From positions 682,001-746,000 of the forward strand of contig NZ_SNWR01000002.1 of the NCBI RefSeq assembly GCF_004362215.1: 64,000 bases of DNA, written 5' to 3'. The stretch comes from Paractinoplanes brasiliensis. GTDB taxonomy: Bacteria > Actinomycetota > Actinomycetes > Mycobacteriales > Micromonosporaceae. The position numbers were made by a program, and so were the translations under genes. This document shows, piece by piece, positions 1 through 7,562 of the stretch (position 1 is its first letter; each line of letters begins with the position of its first letter). The notes under the pieces were generated by a model. The model had not been told where the DNA came from. It searched no databases and was given only the letters and a program-made list of their open reading frames with translations.

Positions 1-1
1 C

Positions 2-1027
2 GCGATCTCGGGCGCCGGCGGCGCGGTCGGACTGCTGCTGGGCGGCTTCCTGACCGAGTACGCCTCGTGGCGCTGGTGCCTGCTGGTCAACCTGGTCATC
101 GCGGCGGTCGCCGTGGCCGGTGCGCTGTGGCGTCTCACCGACGAGCCGGTCACGTCCCGCGCCCGGATCGACATCCCGGGAGTGGTCACCTCGGTCCTCG
201 GTCTGGTCGGCCTGGTCTTCGGCCTCGGCAAGGTGGAGACCGACGGCTGGGGCTCGGCCACCGCGCTGGCGCCCATGATCGGCGGTGTGGTGCTGCTGGT
301 CGCGTTCGTGGTGATCGAGTTGCGGGTCGCCAACCCGCTGCTGCCGCTGCGCGTGGTGCTCGACCGCAACCGGGGCGGCTCCTACGCCGCGATCAGCATC
401 TCCGGCATGGGCATGTTCGGCATCTTCCTGTTCCTCACGTACTACCTGGTCGGCAACCTCGGCTTCACGCCCGTGCAGACCGGCCTGGCGTTCCTGCCGA
501 TGCTCGGCGCGATCATGCTCTCGGCCACCACGGCCGGCTCGATGCTCACCCCCAGGATCGGCCCGCGCCCGCTGGTTCCGCTGGGCGCGCTGATCGCCGC
601 GGGCGGCATGGCGTTCCTGACCCGCCTCGACCTGGACTCCACCTACGCGTCGGGCGTGCTGCCCGGCCTGCTGGTCATCGGCCTGGGTCTCGGCCTGGTC
701 TTCGCGCCCACGCAGAACGCCGCCACCAGCGGCGTCGAGCACCGCGACGCCGGCGTGGCCTCGGCAATGATCAACACGGTGCAGCAGATCGGCGGCTCGA
801 TCGGCACGGCCCTGCTGAGCTCGTTCGCGGCCACCGCGGCCACGAACTACGCCACCTCGCACCCGCGCTCGGCCACCCTGATGGCCGAGGCTTCGCTCGC
901 CAGCTACCACACCGTGTTCTGGTGGTCGTGCGGCCTGTTCCTGGCCTGCGCGGTCGTCTCGGCGCTGCTGTTCCGCAGCGGCCCGCTGGCCGTCGACCCG
1001 GACGCGCCGAAGGCGATGGCCCACTGA
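2..1027 (+). CDS. MFS drug/solute exporter, DHA2 (EmrB/QacA-like), 5' truncated by window edge
   Basis: Proton-coupled efflux permease of the inner membrane; the substrate cannot be read. The reading frame is open from base 2, so the start lies outside the window and about 341 C-terminal residues are present. The visible N-terminal part is the antiporter motif C region (SGAGGAVGLLLGGFLTEY) followed by WRW, typical of 14-TM DHA2 exporters. About nine hydrophobic segments follow, and a charged tail ends in APKAMAH. No regulator is visible downstream; a TetR or partner gene may lie upstream, outside the window. The last 40 bases, including the stop codon, form the first copy of a 50-bp tandem repeat that continues past the gene. 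Family call is firm; substrate is unknown. Confidence 0.9.
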   Translation, partial: AISGAGGAVGLLLGGFLTEYASWRWCLLVNLVIAAVAVAGALWRLTDEPVTSRARIDIPGVVTSVLGLVGLVFGLGKVETDGWGSATALAPMIGGVVLLVAFVVIELRVANPLLPLRVVLDRNRGGSYAAISISGMGMFGIFLFLTYYLVGNLGFTPVQTGLAFLPMLGAIMLSATTAGSMLTPRIGPRPLVPLGALIAAGGMAFLTRLDLDSTYASGVLPGLLVIGLGLGLVFAPTQNAATSGVEHRDAGVASAMINTVQQIGGSIGTALLSSFAATAATNYATSHPRSATLMAEASLASYHTVFWWSCGLFLACAVVSALLFRSGPLAVDPDAPKAMAH

Positions 1028-1190
1028 CTTCGCAGCCGGCCGTCGATCCGGACGCGTCGAAGGCCGTGGCCGACTGACTTCGCAGCCGGCCGCCGACCCG
1101 GGACGCGTCGAAGGCCGTGGTCCGTTGACTCCGCAGCCGGCCGCCGACCCCGACGCGTCGAAGGCCGTGGCACGTCGATTTCCGTTCCGC
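988..1190. repeat. 50-51 bp tandem repeat seeded by the 3' end of the exporter gene
   Basis: Four copies start at 988, 1038, 1088 and 1139 (periods 50, 50 and 51). Copy 1 is the coding end of the MFS gene, encoding VDPDAPKAMAH plus the stop. Later copies repeat it with substitutions and lie outside any gene. The shared core is GACGCGTCGAAGGCCGTGG. The arrangement looks like stepwise duplication of a gene terminus. Confidence 0.85.
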
Positions 1191-1193
1191 ATC

Positions 1194-1234
1194 GGGCCAC
1201 GGCCTTCGGCTCCGAACGCCGAAGGCCGTGGCCC
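1194..1234. terminator. Strong hairpin, 17-bp perfect stem, 7-nt loop
   Basis: The left arm 1194-1210 (GGGCCACGGCCTTCGGC) and right arm 1218-1234 are exact reverse complements around the loop TCCGAAC. The right arm reuses the GAAGGCCGTGG core of the tandem repeat just upstream. There is no U-tract, as is common for actinobacterial terminators. It follows the exporter gene and precedes the HEAT-repeat gene, so a terminator role is inferred. Confidence 0.6.
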
Positions 1235-1342
1235 GCCGGGTTCCGGTCTTCTGTGGGTCGCCGGCCGTGTCCCGCTGATTTCCGCGCCTCGCCGGGTGGC
1301 GATGTGACCACTCTCAGCTAGCCATGGTAATAATGTCCGTCG

Positions 1343-1954
1343 ATGAACGGGGATGCGGAGTGGCAGCAGTGGCGGCGCGAGACCTTCGGCGTCCCCGGCA
1401 CGGTGCGGCGTGACGGGCCGCAGTTCACGGGCCTGATCGAGGCTGCCCGCCGCGAGCCGCGCCGCGTCGAACGGATGCTGCGAGCCGGACTGGCCGCCGG
1501 CGACATGCTGGCGGCCCAGTCGTTCACCGCGCTGGCCGCCGCCGGGCTCGCCCCCGCCGACGCCGTGAGCATCCTGCGCACAGCTCTCGTCCGCGCCACC
1601 GACGAGTTCCGCATCCGCGTGGCCGAGGCCCTCTACACCCTGACCCGCGACCCCGGCTGGGCCATGCCGATCGCCGGCGCCCTGTCCGGGGCCACTTCCG
1701 AGCTCGTACGCCTCGACGCCGCCGTCGCCCTGGGCAGCTTCCCGCCCAGCACAGCCCTGGTGCGGGCGCTGGCCACGGCGGTCCGCGACCCCGAATACCT
1801 GGTCCGCTACCACGCGGCGAACACGCTGCTGCGCTGGTCGGGCGACCCCCGCCAGGTCGACGGCGTCCCCACCCTGCTGGAGAAACTCACCGGCGACACC
1901 GAGGGCGCTTGGCAGGCGGCCGCCGACGAGCTGACGGCCCGCCTCTCACGCTGA
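1343..1954 (+). CDS. HEAT-repeat protein
   Basis: A 203-residue soluble protein, almost entirely alpha-helical. From about residue 60 onward there are alternating helical pairs with the HEAT/PBS-lyase pattern, for example ELVRLDAAVALGSF and YLVRYHAANTLLRW, where alanine-rich helices carry a conserved Arg or Asp turn. Such proteins act as protein-protein scaffolds; no catalytic motif is present. The ATG at 1343 opens MNGDAEWQQW. No clear Shine-Dalgarno sequence is seen, and a leaderless or weak start is possible because a TAATAATG-like AT patch lies just upstream. It stands alone between repeat arrays, so context does not give a partner. Function unknown. Confidence 0.75.
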   Translation: MNGDAEWQQWRRETFGVPGTVRRDGPQFTGLIEAARREPRRVERMLRAGLAAGDMLAAQSFTALAAAGLAPADAVSILRTALVRATDEFRIRVAEALYTLTRDPGWAMPIAGALSGATSELVRLDAAVALGSFPPSTALVRALATAVRDPEYLVRYHAANTLLRWSGDPRQVDGVPTLLEKLTGDTEGAWQAAADELTARLSR

Positions 1955-1956
1955 CC

Positions 1957-2140
1957 CTGTACGGCGTCCTGGTCGTCGCGTGTTCGCCGCCGGCGCCTGT
2001 GCGGGGTTGTGGTGGGTCGGGTGTTCGCTGCTGGCCGCTGTGCGGGGTCGTGGTGGGTCGCGTGTTCGCTGCTGGCCCCTGTGGGGCGTCCTGGTCGGTC
2101 GCGTGTTCGCCGCCCGACCCCGTACGGGGTCCCGATCGAC
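1957..2140. repeat. 41-bp tandem repeat directly after the HEAT gene
   Basis: The marker GTGTTCGCYGCYGGC starts at 1980, 2021, 2062 and 2103, an exact 41-bp period, with a partial copy beginning within a few bases of the HEAT gene stop codon. The internal phrase is TGTGCGGGGTCGTGGTGGGTCG. A 41-bp period is not a multiple of three and the stretch is not coding. Confidence 0.85.
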
Positions 2141-2203
2141 CCCGTCGCCGCCGGCCCCCCGTACGGGTGAAAGGTCGTCGATCTGTGGCGGGAGTGTCGT
2201 TGG

Positions 2204-2323
2204 GTGGTTGTGGATGACGAGGAGTGGGAGCACACGATCGGGCCCGGCACGACGATTGCCCTGATCGCGGGCTTCGTCGTCTTTTACGGGCTGTTCATCG
2301 CCATCGCCCTGGCCCGTGGGTGA
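2204..2323 (+). CDS. Small single-pass membrane protein, about 39 aa
   Basis: The frame opens with GTG at 2204, nine bases after a GGAG at 2191, with a second GTG at 2210. It encodes a short acidic head (VVVDDEEWEHTIGPG) followed by one strongly hydrophobic segment (TIALIAGFVVFYGLFIAIA) and LARG. The negative-outside, single-helix layout and good Shine-Dalgarno spacing support a real small membrane protein. No family is recognised. It lies between a repeat array and a likely amino acid permease remnant. It might instead be a decayed piece of a larger transporter. Confidence 0.55.
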   Translation: MVVDDEEWEHTIGPGTTIALIAGFVVFYGLFIAIALARG

Positions 2324-2336
2324 CGGATCGGCCGTT

Positions 2337-2429
2337 GTGGATGCGCGTTTCGCCGCGTGGTTTCTGCTCGGTTCGATCCTGTACGCCTTCTGCGGCCGTC
2401 GCCATTCCAAGCTCAACACGGATCGCTGA
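2337..2429 (+). pseudogene. Possible C-terminal remnant of an APC-type amino acid permease
   Basis: The frame from GTG 2337 to TGA 2429 encodes about 30 residues with the sequence AAWFLLGSILYAFCGRRHSKL. This resembles the last transmembrane helix plus the YGxRHS-type tail that ends many APC amino acid permeases. No upstream permease body is present in any frame, so it looks like a relic. A genuine tiny membrane protein is the alternative. Confidence 0.3.
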
Positions 2430-2880
2430 GACCAACGTCGTCCCCGGCTCAGGAATCCCGGCCCGGATCCCGGGTGGCCGCCCGTGGGCCACGGGCCGCA
2501 TGGCATCGGGGGGCCGTTCCCGGTTCGGCCGGCCGGGATCGGGGCGGCGTGCCGGCGCACGATCGCGGTCGGGCCGGTGTGCTGAAGCTGACAGCGGGCT
2601 GAGGGAGGTTGGCGCCGGTCGGAGGTGTGGCCGAGACTGGGGCTCCGGGTCGGGACGGGGGAGGAGCCCGCATGCGTGGTCTTGGGCAATGGTCGTTCTT
2701 CTGGCGGCGGAAGCAGTGCTCCGCGAGCGTCGCCGCGCGGCCGGTGACCGGTGGGGGATGCCGCCGGGTCAAGCCGGCCGACACGCCGCCGATCAGGCTG
2801 CGGCGCTCGTCGCGGCGGCCGGGCGGGGTGCGCGCCCCAAGGCGGCGCTCCTGACGGGCTGACCCCGGCGACCGTACGGG
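2430..2880. other. Intergenic stretch with no recognisable gene
   Basis: This stretch lies before the diguanylate cyclase. Open frames here are short, arginine- and proline-rich or antisense, and none has a family signature. No tandem repeat, hairpin terminator or riboswitch was seen. Confidence 0.6.
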
Positions 2881-4449
2881 GTGAAACCTCAGACCTTCGC
2901 CCCGGCAGCCGATAGCGACTGCGTGAAGCAGCACAGGTCGGGTCTCACCGCTTTCCGACGGGACCCCGTCATCATCGCGTCCGCCCTGTGGGTGCTGACC
3001 GGCTGCCTGCTGATCCTCACCGCCGCCGGGGACGCCAACCGGCAGGTCCAGCTCTTCTGGCTGTTCCAGCCGCCGCTCGACCTGGTGCTCGTCTATTCGT
3101 CGTGGCGGGTATACCGGATCTCCACGATGCCGGCCCGCCGGTTCTGGGCGGTGCTGACGCTGGTCGCGGCCACGTTCACGATCGGCGACACGTCCCAGGT
3201 GGTTCTCGCTCTGCGGGGACACGACCAGTGGTCGACGGTCGGCGGCCCGATCCAGAGCGGCTGCTTCGCGGTCGGCGTCGGCGTGCTGATCGTCGCGATG
3301 CTGGCCCATCCCATGCCCGGTCGCAGCCGCCGCGAGATGCTCGCGTTCTGGCTCGACGCGGCCACCGTGCTCATCGGCGGCGCCGTCGTGGCCTGGTGTT
3401 TCGCTGTCGCCCCGAGCGAGCCGGGCAACGTGCTGAGCACGCTGGTCTCCGGCGCGGTCATCTTGACCTCGGGTTTCGCCGCGGTGAAGCTGGTGCTCAG
3501 CGGCAACGCGCCCATGCACCGCTTCGCGGCCCTGCCGATGATCGGCTCGGCTGTCGTCAACACGATCGGCTTCTTCCTCGCCCCGGCGGCCGACGGCCCC
3601 ATGCCCGCCCACGTCTACGCCGTACGGCTGCTCCCGTCGATGCTCATCCTGATCGGCCCGCGGTTGCAGGAGATCGTCGTGCGCGACTCCGAGGCCACGA
3701 CTTCCGGGACGCGCCGTCGCAAGCCCTACAGCCTCCTCCCGTACGGGTCGATCGCGGTGGCTTTTGCCTCGGTGCTCGTGGTGCTGCCCGACAAGCCCAG
3801 CACCCGCCTGTGGGGTGCGCTCACCGGGCTGGGCCTCATCTTCGCGCTCGTGGTGTGCCGGCAGCTGGCCGCCTTCCACGACAACACCCGCCTGATCGAA
3901 CGGCTCGACGCCACCCTGGCCGAGCTGCGCGAACACGAGGTCAGGCTGCGCCGGCAGGCCGAGACCGACGGCCTGACCGGGCTGGCGAACCGTACCCACT
4001 TCCATGACCAGGTCGCGCCGGCGCTGCCCGGCCGGATCGGCGTGCTGCTGATCGACCTCGACGGGTTCAAGGCCGTCAACGACACGCTCGGCCACGCCGC
4101 CGGGGACACGCTGCTGATCGGCGTGGCGGAAAAACTGCGTTCCTCCGTACGCCCCGGCGACCTCGCCGCGAGGCTGGGCGGCGACGAGTTCGCGGTGCTG
4201 CTGCGCGACTGCGACACCGGCGAGGCCGTGCGCACGGCCGACCGGATCCTCGCCGCGCTGGAAGAACCAATTCCGTTCGAGGGCACCGCCGTGCATGCCA
4301 ACGCCAGCATCGGGGTGGCCTGCGCCGCGCCCGGCGACGACGTGGGCGGCCTGCTGCACCGGGCCGACACGGCGATGTACGCCGCCAAGCGTGACGGGAA
4401 GGGCTGCTGGTCGATGCTCGAGCACACGGTTGACGGTATATATCGCTAG
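2881..4449 (+). CDS. Membrane-bound diguanylate cyclase (GGDEF)
   Basis: Makes the second messenger c-di-GMP from two GTP. The N-terminal 300 residues carry eight or more hydrophobic helices, a likely membrane sensor of unknown ligand. A short coiled coil (AELREHEVRLRRQAE) then leads into the GGDEF domain, which begins at DGLTGLANR (about residue 362). The active-site RLGGDEFAVLL is intact near residue 433. An RPGD sequence sits five residues before it, so the product-inhibition I-site is also kept. At 522 aa it is a typical size. The first GTG (2881) has no good ribosome site; GTG 2923 (VKQHRSGL) is a plausible alternative. The 3' end carries the promoter of the next gene. Confidence 0.9.
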   Translation: MKPQTFAPAADSDCVKQHRSGLTAFRRDPVIIASALWVLTGCLLILTAAGDANRQVQLFWLFQPPLDLVLVYSSWRVYRISTMPARRFWAVLTLVAATFTIGDTSQVVLALRGHDQWSTVGGPIQSGCFAVGVGVLIVAMLAHPMPGRSRREMLAFWLDAATVLIGGAVVAWCFAVAPSEPGNVLSTLVSGAVILTSGFAAVKLVLSGNAPMHRFAALPMIGSAVVNTIGFFLAPAADGPMPAHVYAVRLLPSMLILIGPRLQEIVVRDSEATTSGTRRRKPYSLLPYGSIAVAFASVLVVLPDKPSTRLWGALTGLGLIFALVVCRQLAAFHDNTRLIERLDATLAELREHEVRLRRQAETDGLTGLANRTHFHDQVAPALPGRIGVLLIDLDGFKAVNDTLGHAAGDTLLIGVAEKLRSSVRPGDLAARLGGDEFAVLLRDCDTGEAVRTADRILAALEEPIPFEGTAVHANASIGVACAAPGDDVGGLLHRADTAMYAAKRDGKGCWSMLEHTVDGIYR

Positions 4450-4458
4450 CCGTACTGT
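4430..4458 (+). promoter_or_regulatory. Promoter of the PadR gene, inside the end of the cyclase gene
   Basis: TTGACG at 4430-4435 and TACTGT at 4453-4458 are separated by exactly 17 bp. The ATG of the next gene is at 4466, 7 bases after the -10, which predicts a leaderless or nearly leaderless mRNA. The spacer holds the AT-rich GTATATATCG at 4436-4445, a candidate operator for autoregulation. Confidence 0.6.
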
Positions 4459-4465
4459 GGGGGCC

Positions 4466-4798
4466 ATGCGGGAACCGACTTTCCTGATCCTTGCCTCGGT
4501 GGCCGACCAGCCATTGCACGGCTACGGCATCATCCAGGCCGTCGCCGAGCTCTCCGACGGCCACGTCAATCTGCGCGCCGGCACGCTCTACGGCGCTCTC
4601 GAACGCCTTGCTGAGCAGGGCCACATCGAGGTCGACCGCGAAGAGGTGGTCGAGGGCCGGCTGCGGCGTTACTACCGCATAACCGACAGCGGCGCGGGGG
4701 CGCTGGCGTCCGAGATCGAGCGGTTGCGGCGCAACGCCGCGGCCGCTGAGAAGAGGTTGAGCAAGCGCCCCAAGCTGTCGTTCGGCGGTGCCGCGTGA
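4466..4798 (+). CDS. PadR-family transcriptional regulator
   Basis: A 110-residue winged-helix repressor of the compact PadR class. The family pattern is clear: FLILASVADQPLHGYGIIQ, then LRAGTLYGALERLAEQGHIE as recognition helix and wing, and RRYYRITDSGAGAL before a short C-terminal dimerisation helix. The ATG at 4466 is chosen because the family starts a few residues before this motif and a good promoter lies immediately upstream. Its stop overlaps the GTG of the following membrane protein by four bases, so the two are co-translated. This PadR-plus-membrane-protein pairing is common in actinobacteria, where the regulator usually controls its own operon. Confidence 0.92.
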   Translation: MREPTFLILASVADQPLHGYGIIQAVAELSDGHVNLRAGTLYGALERLAEQGHIEVDREEVVEGRLRRYYRITDSGAGALASEIERLRRNAAAAEKRLSKRPKLSFGGAA

Positions 4799-5823
4799 GC
4801 ATCGAACGCCGCTACCGCCGCCTCCTGCTCGCCTACCCCGGTCCCTACCGGCGCGGTCACGGCGCCGAGATCGTCACCACCCTGCTCGAGATGGCCGGCG
4901 ACGAGCAGACCCGCCCCACCCGGGCCGACTCCTGGCATCTGGTGCTCAGCGGCGCGCGTCAACGCTTTCGCCTGCCCTCCGGCCGCCCGCTGGCCTGGCT
5001 CGCGGCGGTGCTGATCACGGTGATCGGCGGCGCGTTCGGGGCGGCCGCGGGCTCGTGGGCGGCCGAGCGGACGTTCGCCGACCTGCCCGGCGACGCCCGG
5101 CTCGAGGCCCTGACGCGCCAGGTGGCAGGCGGCGGGGTCGAGTTCGGCTCCGACCGCTCGGCGTCGCCCTGGTGGACGACGATGGCCTCGGCCACGACCG
5201 ACCAACCCGGCTGGACACCCGAGGCGGCCCAGCAGCGCCTTGCGGCCGACGGGTGGCAGACCGGCGCGATCGCACCCCGTACAGGCAAGTCCTTCGCGTG
5301 GGATCCCGACACCGGCGCCGTGGCCGAGGTGCCCCTGCACGGCAGCGAGTTCGAGGCCACCCGTGACGGGCTGCGTCTCGAGGTCAGCGGCTACGTCGGC
5401 AACGGTCACGGCACGGTTTCCGTCAACGTGTGGCCGGCCGGCACGGGCGCGATGATCCCGGCCGCGCTGGCCGGCGCGCTGCTGGGCCTCGTCGGCGGAT
5501 GGCTCGTGGCGGCCGCGGGGGCCTATCGGGTGCGCGCGCTGACCGTGCCGCGCCGCCGACTCGCTTCCGCGCTCGCGGCCGCCGGGCTGGCCACCCTCGC
5601 GTTGCCGGCGTTCGCCTTCTGGGTCAACGTGTGGCGGGTGCTGGCCTCGTCCGACGACGTCGCCTGGACGGTGCACAGCGCCCTGAACGCCGGCCCGTAC
5701 TGGTCGTACGGGACGCCGTGGATGCTGCTGCAGCTGACGGTCGCCGGGGCCGTGCTCGCGGTCGCCGCCTGGGCCCTGCTGCTGACCCGCCCCACGGCCG
5801 GCCCGGTGCCGGTTCCGGCCTAA
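4795..5823 (+). CDS. Membrane protein with permease-prefix-like N-terminus, partner of PadR
   Basis: A 342-residue protein. The N-terminus RRYRRLLLAYPGPYRRGHGAE resembles the soluble prefix often found ahead of permease-like domains in PadR operons. One transmembrane segment follows (AWLAAVLITVIGGAFGAAAG), then an extracellular domain of about 130 residues, then four helices towards the C-terminus. There are no ATPase or catalytic motifs. The GTG start at 4795 sits inside the PadR stop (GTGA). Its end overlaps the stop of the convergent hydrolase by four bases. A role in stress or transport under PadR control is an inference from the pairing only. Confidence 0.75.
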   Translation: MSIERRYRRLLLAYPGPYRRGHGAEIVTTLLEMAGDEQTRPTRADSWHLVLSGARQRFRLPSGRPLAWLAAVLITVIGGAFGAAAGSWAAERTFADLPGDARLEALTRQVAGGGVEFGSDRSASPWWTTMASATTDQPGWTPEAAQQRLAADGWQTGAIAPRTGKSFAWDPDTGAVAEVPLHGSEFEATRDGLRLEVSGYVGNGHGTVSVNVWPAGTGAMIPAALAGALLGLVGGWLVAAAGAYRVRALTVPRRRLASALAAAGLATLALPAFAFWVNVWRVLASSDDVAWTVHSALNAGPYWSYGTPWMLLQLTVAGAVLAVAAWALLLTRPTAGPVPVPA

Positions 5824-6644
5824 CGGCTCAGAAACGAATCGAGCAGGGCGGCCAGCTCCCGTGGGCGACTCAACGCGGGGGTGTGGCCGCCCTCGATCTC
5901 GTCCGGCGTGACTCCGAGCCGTTCGGCGGCGACCCGGCGCAGATAGCGGGGTGGAAACAGCCGGTCGTCACGGCACAGGACCACGCGGGTCGGCACGTCG
6001 GGCCAGCGGGTCAGCGGCGACGGCTCACCCATCCGGGCGTCGGACTGATTCTTGCCGCGCTCAACGGCCTCGGCGGCCAGGGCGGGCGGCACGTCCTGAT
6101 AGAACAGCTCGATCGTGCCGTTGTGGTCGCCGGTCGGCTCCTGGTCGTACCCGGTGTTCCTCCAGTACTCGATCACCGACTCACCCGGGGCGGGGATCAT
6201 GGGCGCCACGAGCACGAGCAGGTCGGCCCTGAGCCGCTCACAGACAAGCGGAGCCGTGAAGCCGCCCAGCGACTGACCAACCACAACCACCTTCCCCGTA
6301 CGCCCCCCGCCCGGATTCCCCGTGCGCTCGTCGGTTGGTTTCCCCGTGCGGTTGTCGGCTGGTTTTCCTGTGCGCTCTCCGGCTTGATTCCCCGTGCGCT
6401 CGTCGGCTGGTTTCCCTGTACGGTTGTCGGCCGGCTTCCCCGTGTGCTCGTCGGTCAAATTCCCGGTACTGGCTCCGACCGCGCTGATCACGGCGTCGGC
6501 GTACTCGGTCAGCCCGGCGGTGTCGTCGTCGCACGGCAGATCGGGCGCAACCGTGTCGTGGCCGCGCCGGCGGAGCTCCGCTTCGACCAGATGCCAATAC
6601 CACCCGACATCTCCGGCCCCATGAATCAACACGAACGTGGCCAT
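5820..6644 (-). CDS. Alpha/beta hydrolase (esterase-like) with a repeat insertion
   Basis: A 274-residue cytosolic serine hydrolase. It starts MATFVLIHGAGDVGWYWHLV (oxyanion region HGAG). It has the nucleophile elbow GQSLGG, an acid region (RVVLCRDDRLFPP) and a terminal His in EGGHTPALSRP, giving a complete Ser-Asp-His triad. It matches the small alpha/beta hydrolases often called salicylate or AHL esterases; the substrate is unknown. Between the helix after strand 5 and the nucleophile elbow sits an insertion of about seven 8-residue repeats (GKPADNRT / GKPADERT), absent from normal relatives. The frame is kept and no stop occurs, so the gene appears expressed. Confidence 0.85.
   Translation of the reverse strand: MATFVLIHGAGDVGWYWHLVEAELRRRGHDTVAPDLPCDDDTAGLTEYADAVISAVGASTGNLTDEHTGKPADNRTGKPADERTGNQAGERTGKPADNRTGKPTDERTGNPGGGRTGKVVVVGQSLGGFTAPLVCERLRADLLVLVAPMIPAPGESVIEYWRNTGYDQEPTGDHNGTIELFYQDVPPALAAEAVERGKNQSDARMGEPSPLTRWPDVPTRVVLCRDDRLFPPRYLRRVAAERLGVTPDEIEGGHTPALSRPRELAALLDSFLSR
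6292..6459. repeat. 24-bp in-frame tandem repeat within the hydrolase gene
   Basis: Seven units start at 6292, 6316, 6340, 6364, 6388, 6412 and 6436, with an exact 24-bp period and a partial unit at 6460. The plus-strand unit is close to TTCCCCGTGCGCTCGTCGGY. It encodes an 8-residue repeat, with Lys/Asn, Asp/Gly and Glu/Asn varying between copies, so the array has aged but kept its frame. Confidence 0.9.
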
Positions 6645-6956
6645 CGTCCCTCCTGACGCAGCGCCCTCAGCGGCTCAAATCCCTACACGCCGCCCTGCGC
6701 GGTCACCGTCGTGATGTCCGGCCCTGTGCGGCCCTGCCGACCGACCCTGTCCGGGTTGGGTTGGTGCTCCGTCCGTGTGGTGGTCGGCCTTTCGTCTGTC
6801 AAGCGCCGCGTGACCGGGGCCGCCGTCGTCCACGTCGCCTCCGGTTGGGTCTTGCGAGCCTGGCGGGCGGCGGAACAGTGGGGCGCACCGGCGGACTCGT
6901 CGGCTGCTATTGTGCGCATTACCGGTTGCAAAACGCAATCACTTGGGAGGCTCGCA
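6645..6956. other. Divergent intergenic region, no gene seen
   Basis: It separates the hydrolase (minus) from the reductase (plus). No coding frame is convincing. Near the right end TTGCAAAACGCAA (arms TTGC and GCAA) precedes the ribosome site of the reductase and could be an operator, but the arms are short. Confidence 0.5.
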
Positions 6957-7562
6957 GTGCCGGACACCACCTGTCACATGTCGATATCGCTGGACGGATT
7001 CGTCGCGGGGCCAGATCAGAGCCGCGAGCATCCACTCGGCCGGCGGGGGCTGGAGCTGCACGCCTGGCACATCGGCGATCCACGGGCCACCGACGCCGAC
7101 AAGCTCGCGAGCGAATGGCTGCTGCGCCCGCGCGGCGCGTACGTGATGGGCCGCAACATGTTCGGCCCGATCCGCGGTGACTGGGACGAGGACTGGAAAG
7201 GCTGGTGGGGCGCCGAACCGCCGTACCACGCGCCGGTGTTCGTGCTGACCCATCACGCCCACGACCCGATCGAGATGGAAGGCGGCACAACTTTCCACTT
7301 CGTCACCGGGGGCTTCGACGCGGCCTACGCCGCTGCCCGCGAGGCGGCCGGGGACAAGGGCATCGACATCGCCGGCGGCGCCTCAACCGTCCGGCAGGCC
7401 CTGCTCGCCGGTGTGATCGACGAACTGACCCTGGACATCACGCCGGTCCTGCTCGGCTCGGGCGAACGCATCTTCGACGGCGTGGAGTCGTTCGGCTTCG
7501 AACCCGTAGAGGTCCTGCACTCGCCCCTGACCACCCACATCCGTTACCGCCGCACCGCCTGA
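6957..7562 (+). CDS. RibD C-terminal / dihydrofolate reductase-like protein
   Basis: A 201-residue NADPH-binding reductase-like protein. The N-terminus (HMSISLDGFVAGPDQ) is the signature of the RibD_C/DHFR-like family. It is followed by RPRGAYVMGRNMFGPIRG, FVLTHHAHDP, the dinucleotide loop DIAGGASTVRQALLAGVIDEL and the closing PVLLGSGERIFDG. These small proteins are widespread in actinobacteria, and their substrates are mostly undefined. The GTG start at 6957 is chosen because GGGAGG lies six bases upstream and the protein then starts at the usual family position. It stands alone before a repeat region, with no operon partner. Confidence 0.88.
   Translation: MPDTTCHMSISLDGFVAGPDQSREHPLGRRGLELHAWHIGDPRATDADKLASEWLLRPRGAYVMGRNMFGPIRGDWDEDWKGWWGAEPPYHAPVFVLTHHAHDPIEMEGGTTFHFVTGGFDAAYAAAREAAGDKGIDIAGGASTVRQALLAGVIDELTLDITPVLLGSGERIFDGVESFGFEPVEVLHSPLTTHIRYRRTA

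Noticed and set aside
2430..2880. Riboswitch (c-di-GMP or other) upstream of the diguanylate cyclase
   Set aside because: No conserved aptamer core or convincing stem set could be recognised in this stretch.
6930..6950. Operator TTGCAAAACGCAA upstream of the RibD-like gene as a feature
   Set aside because: Arms are only four bases and no second copy was found in the window.
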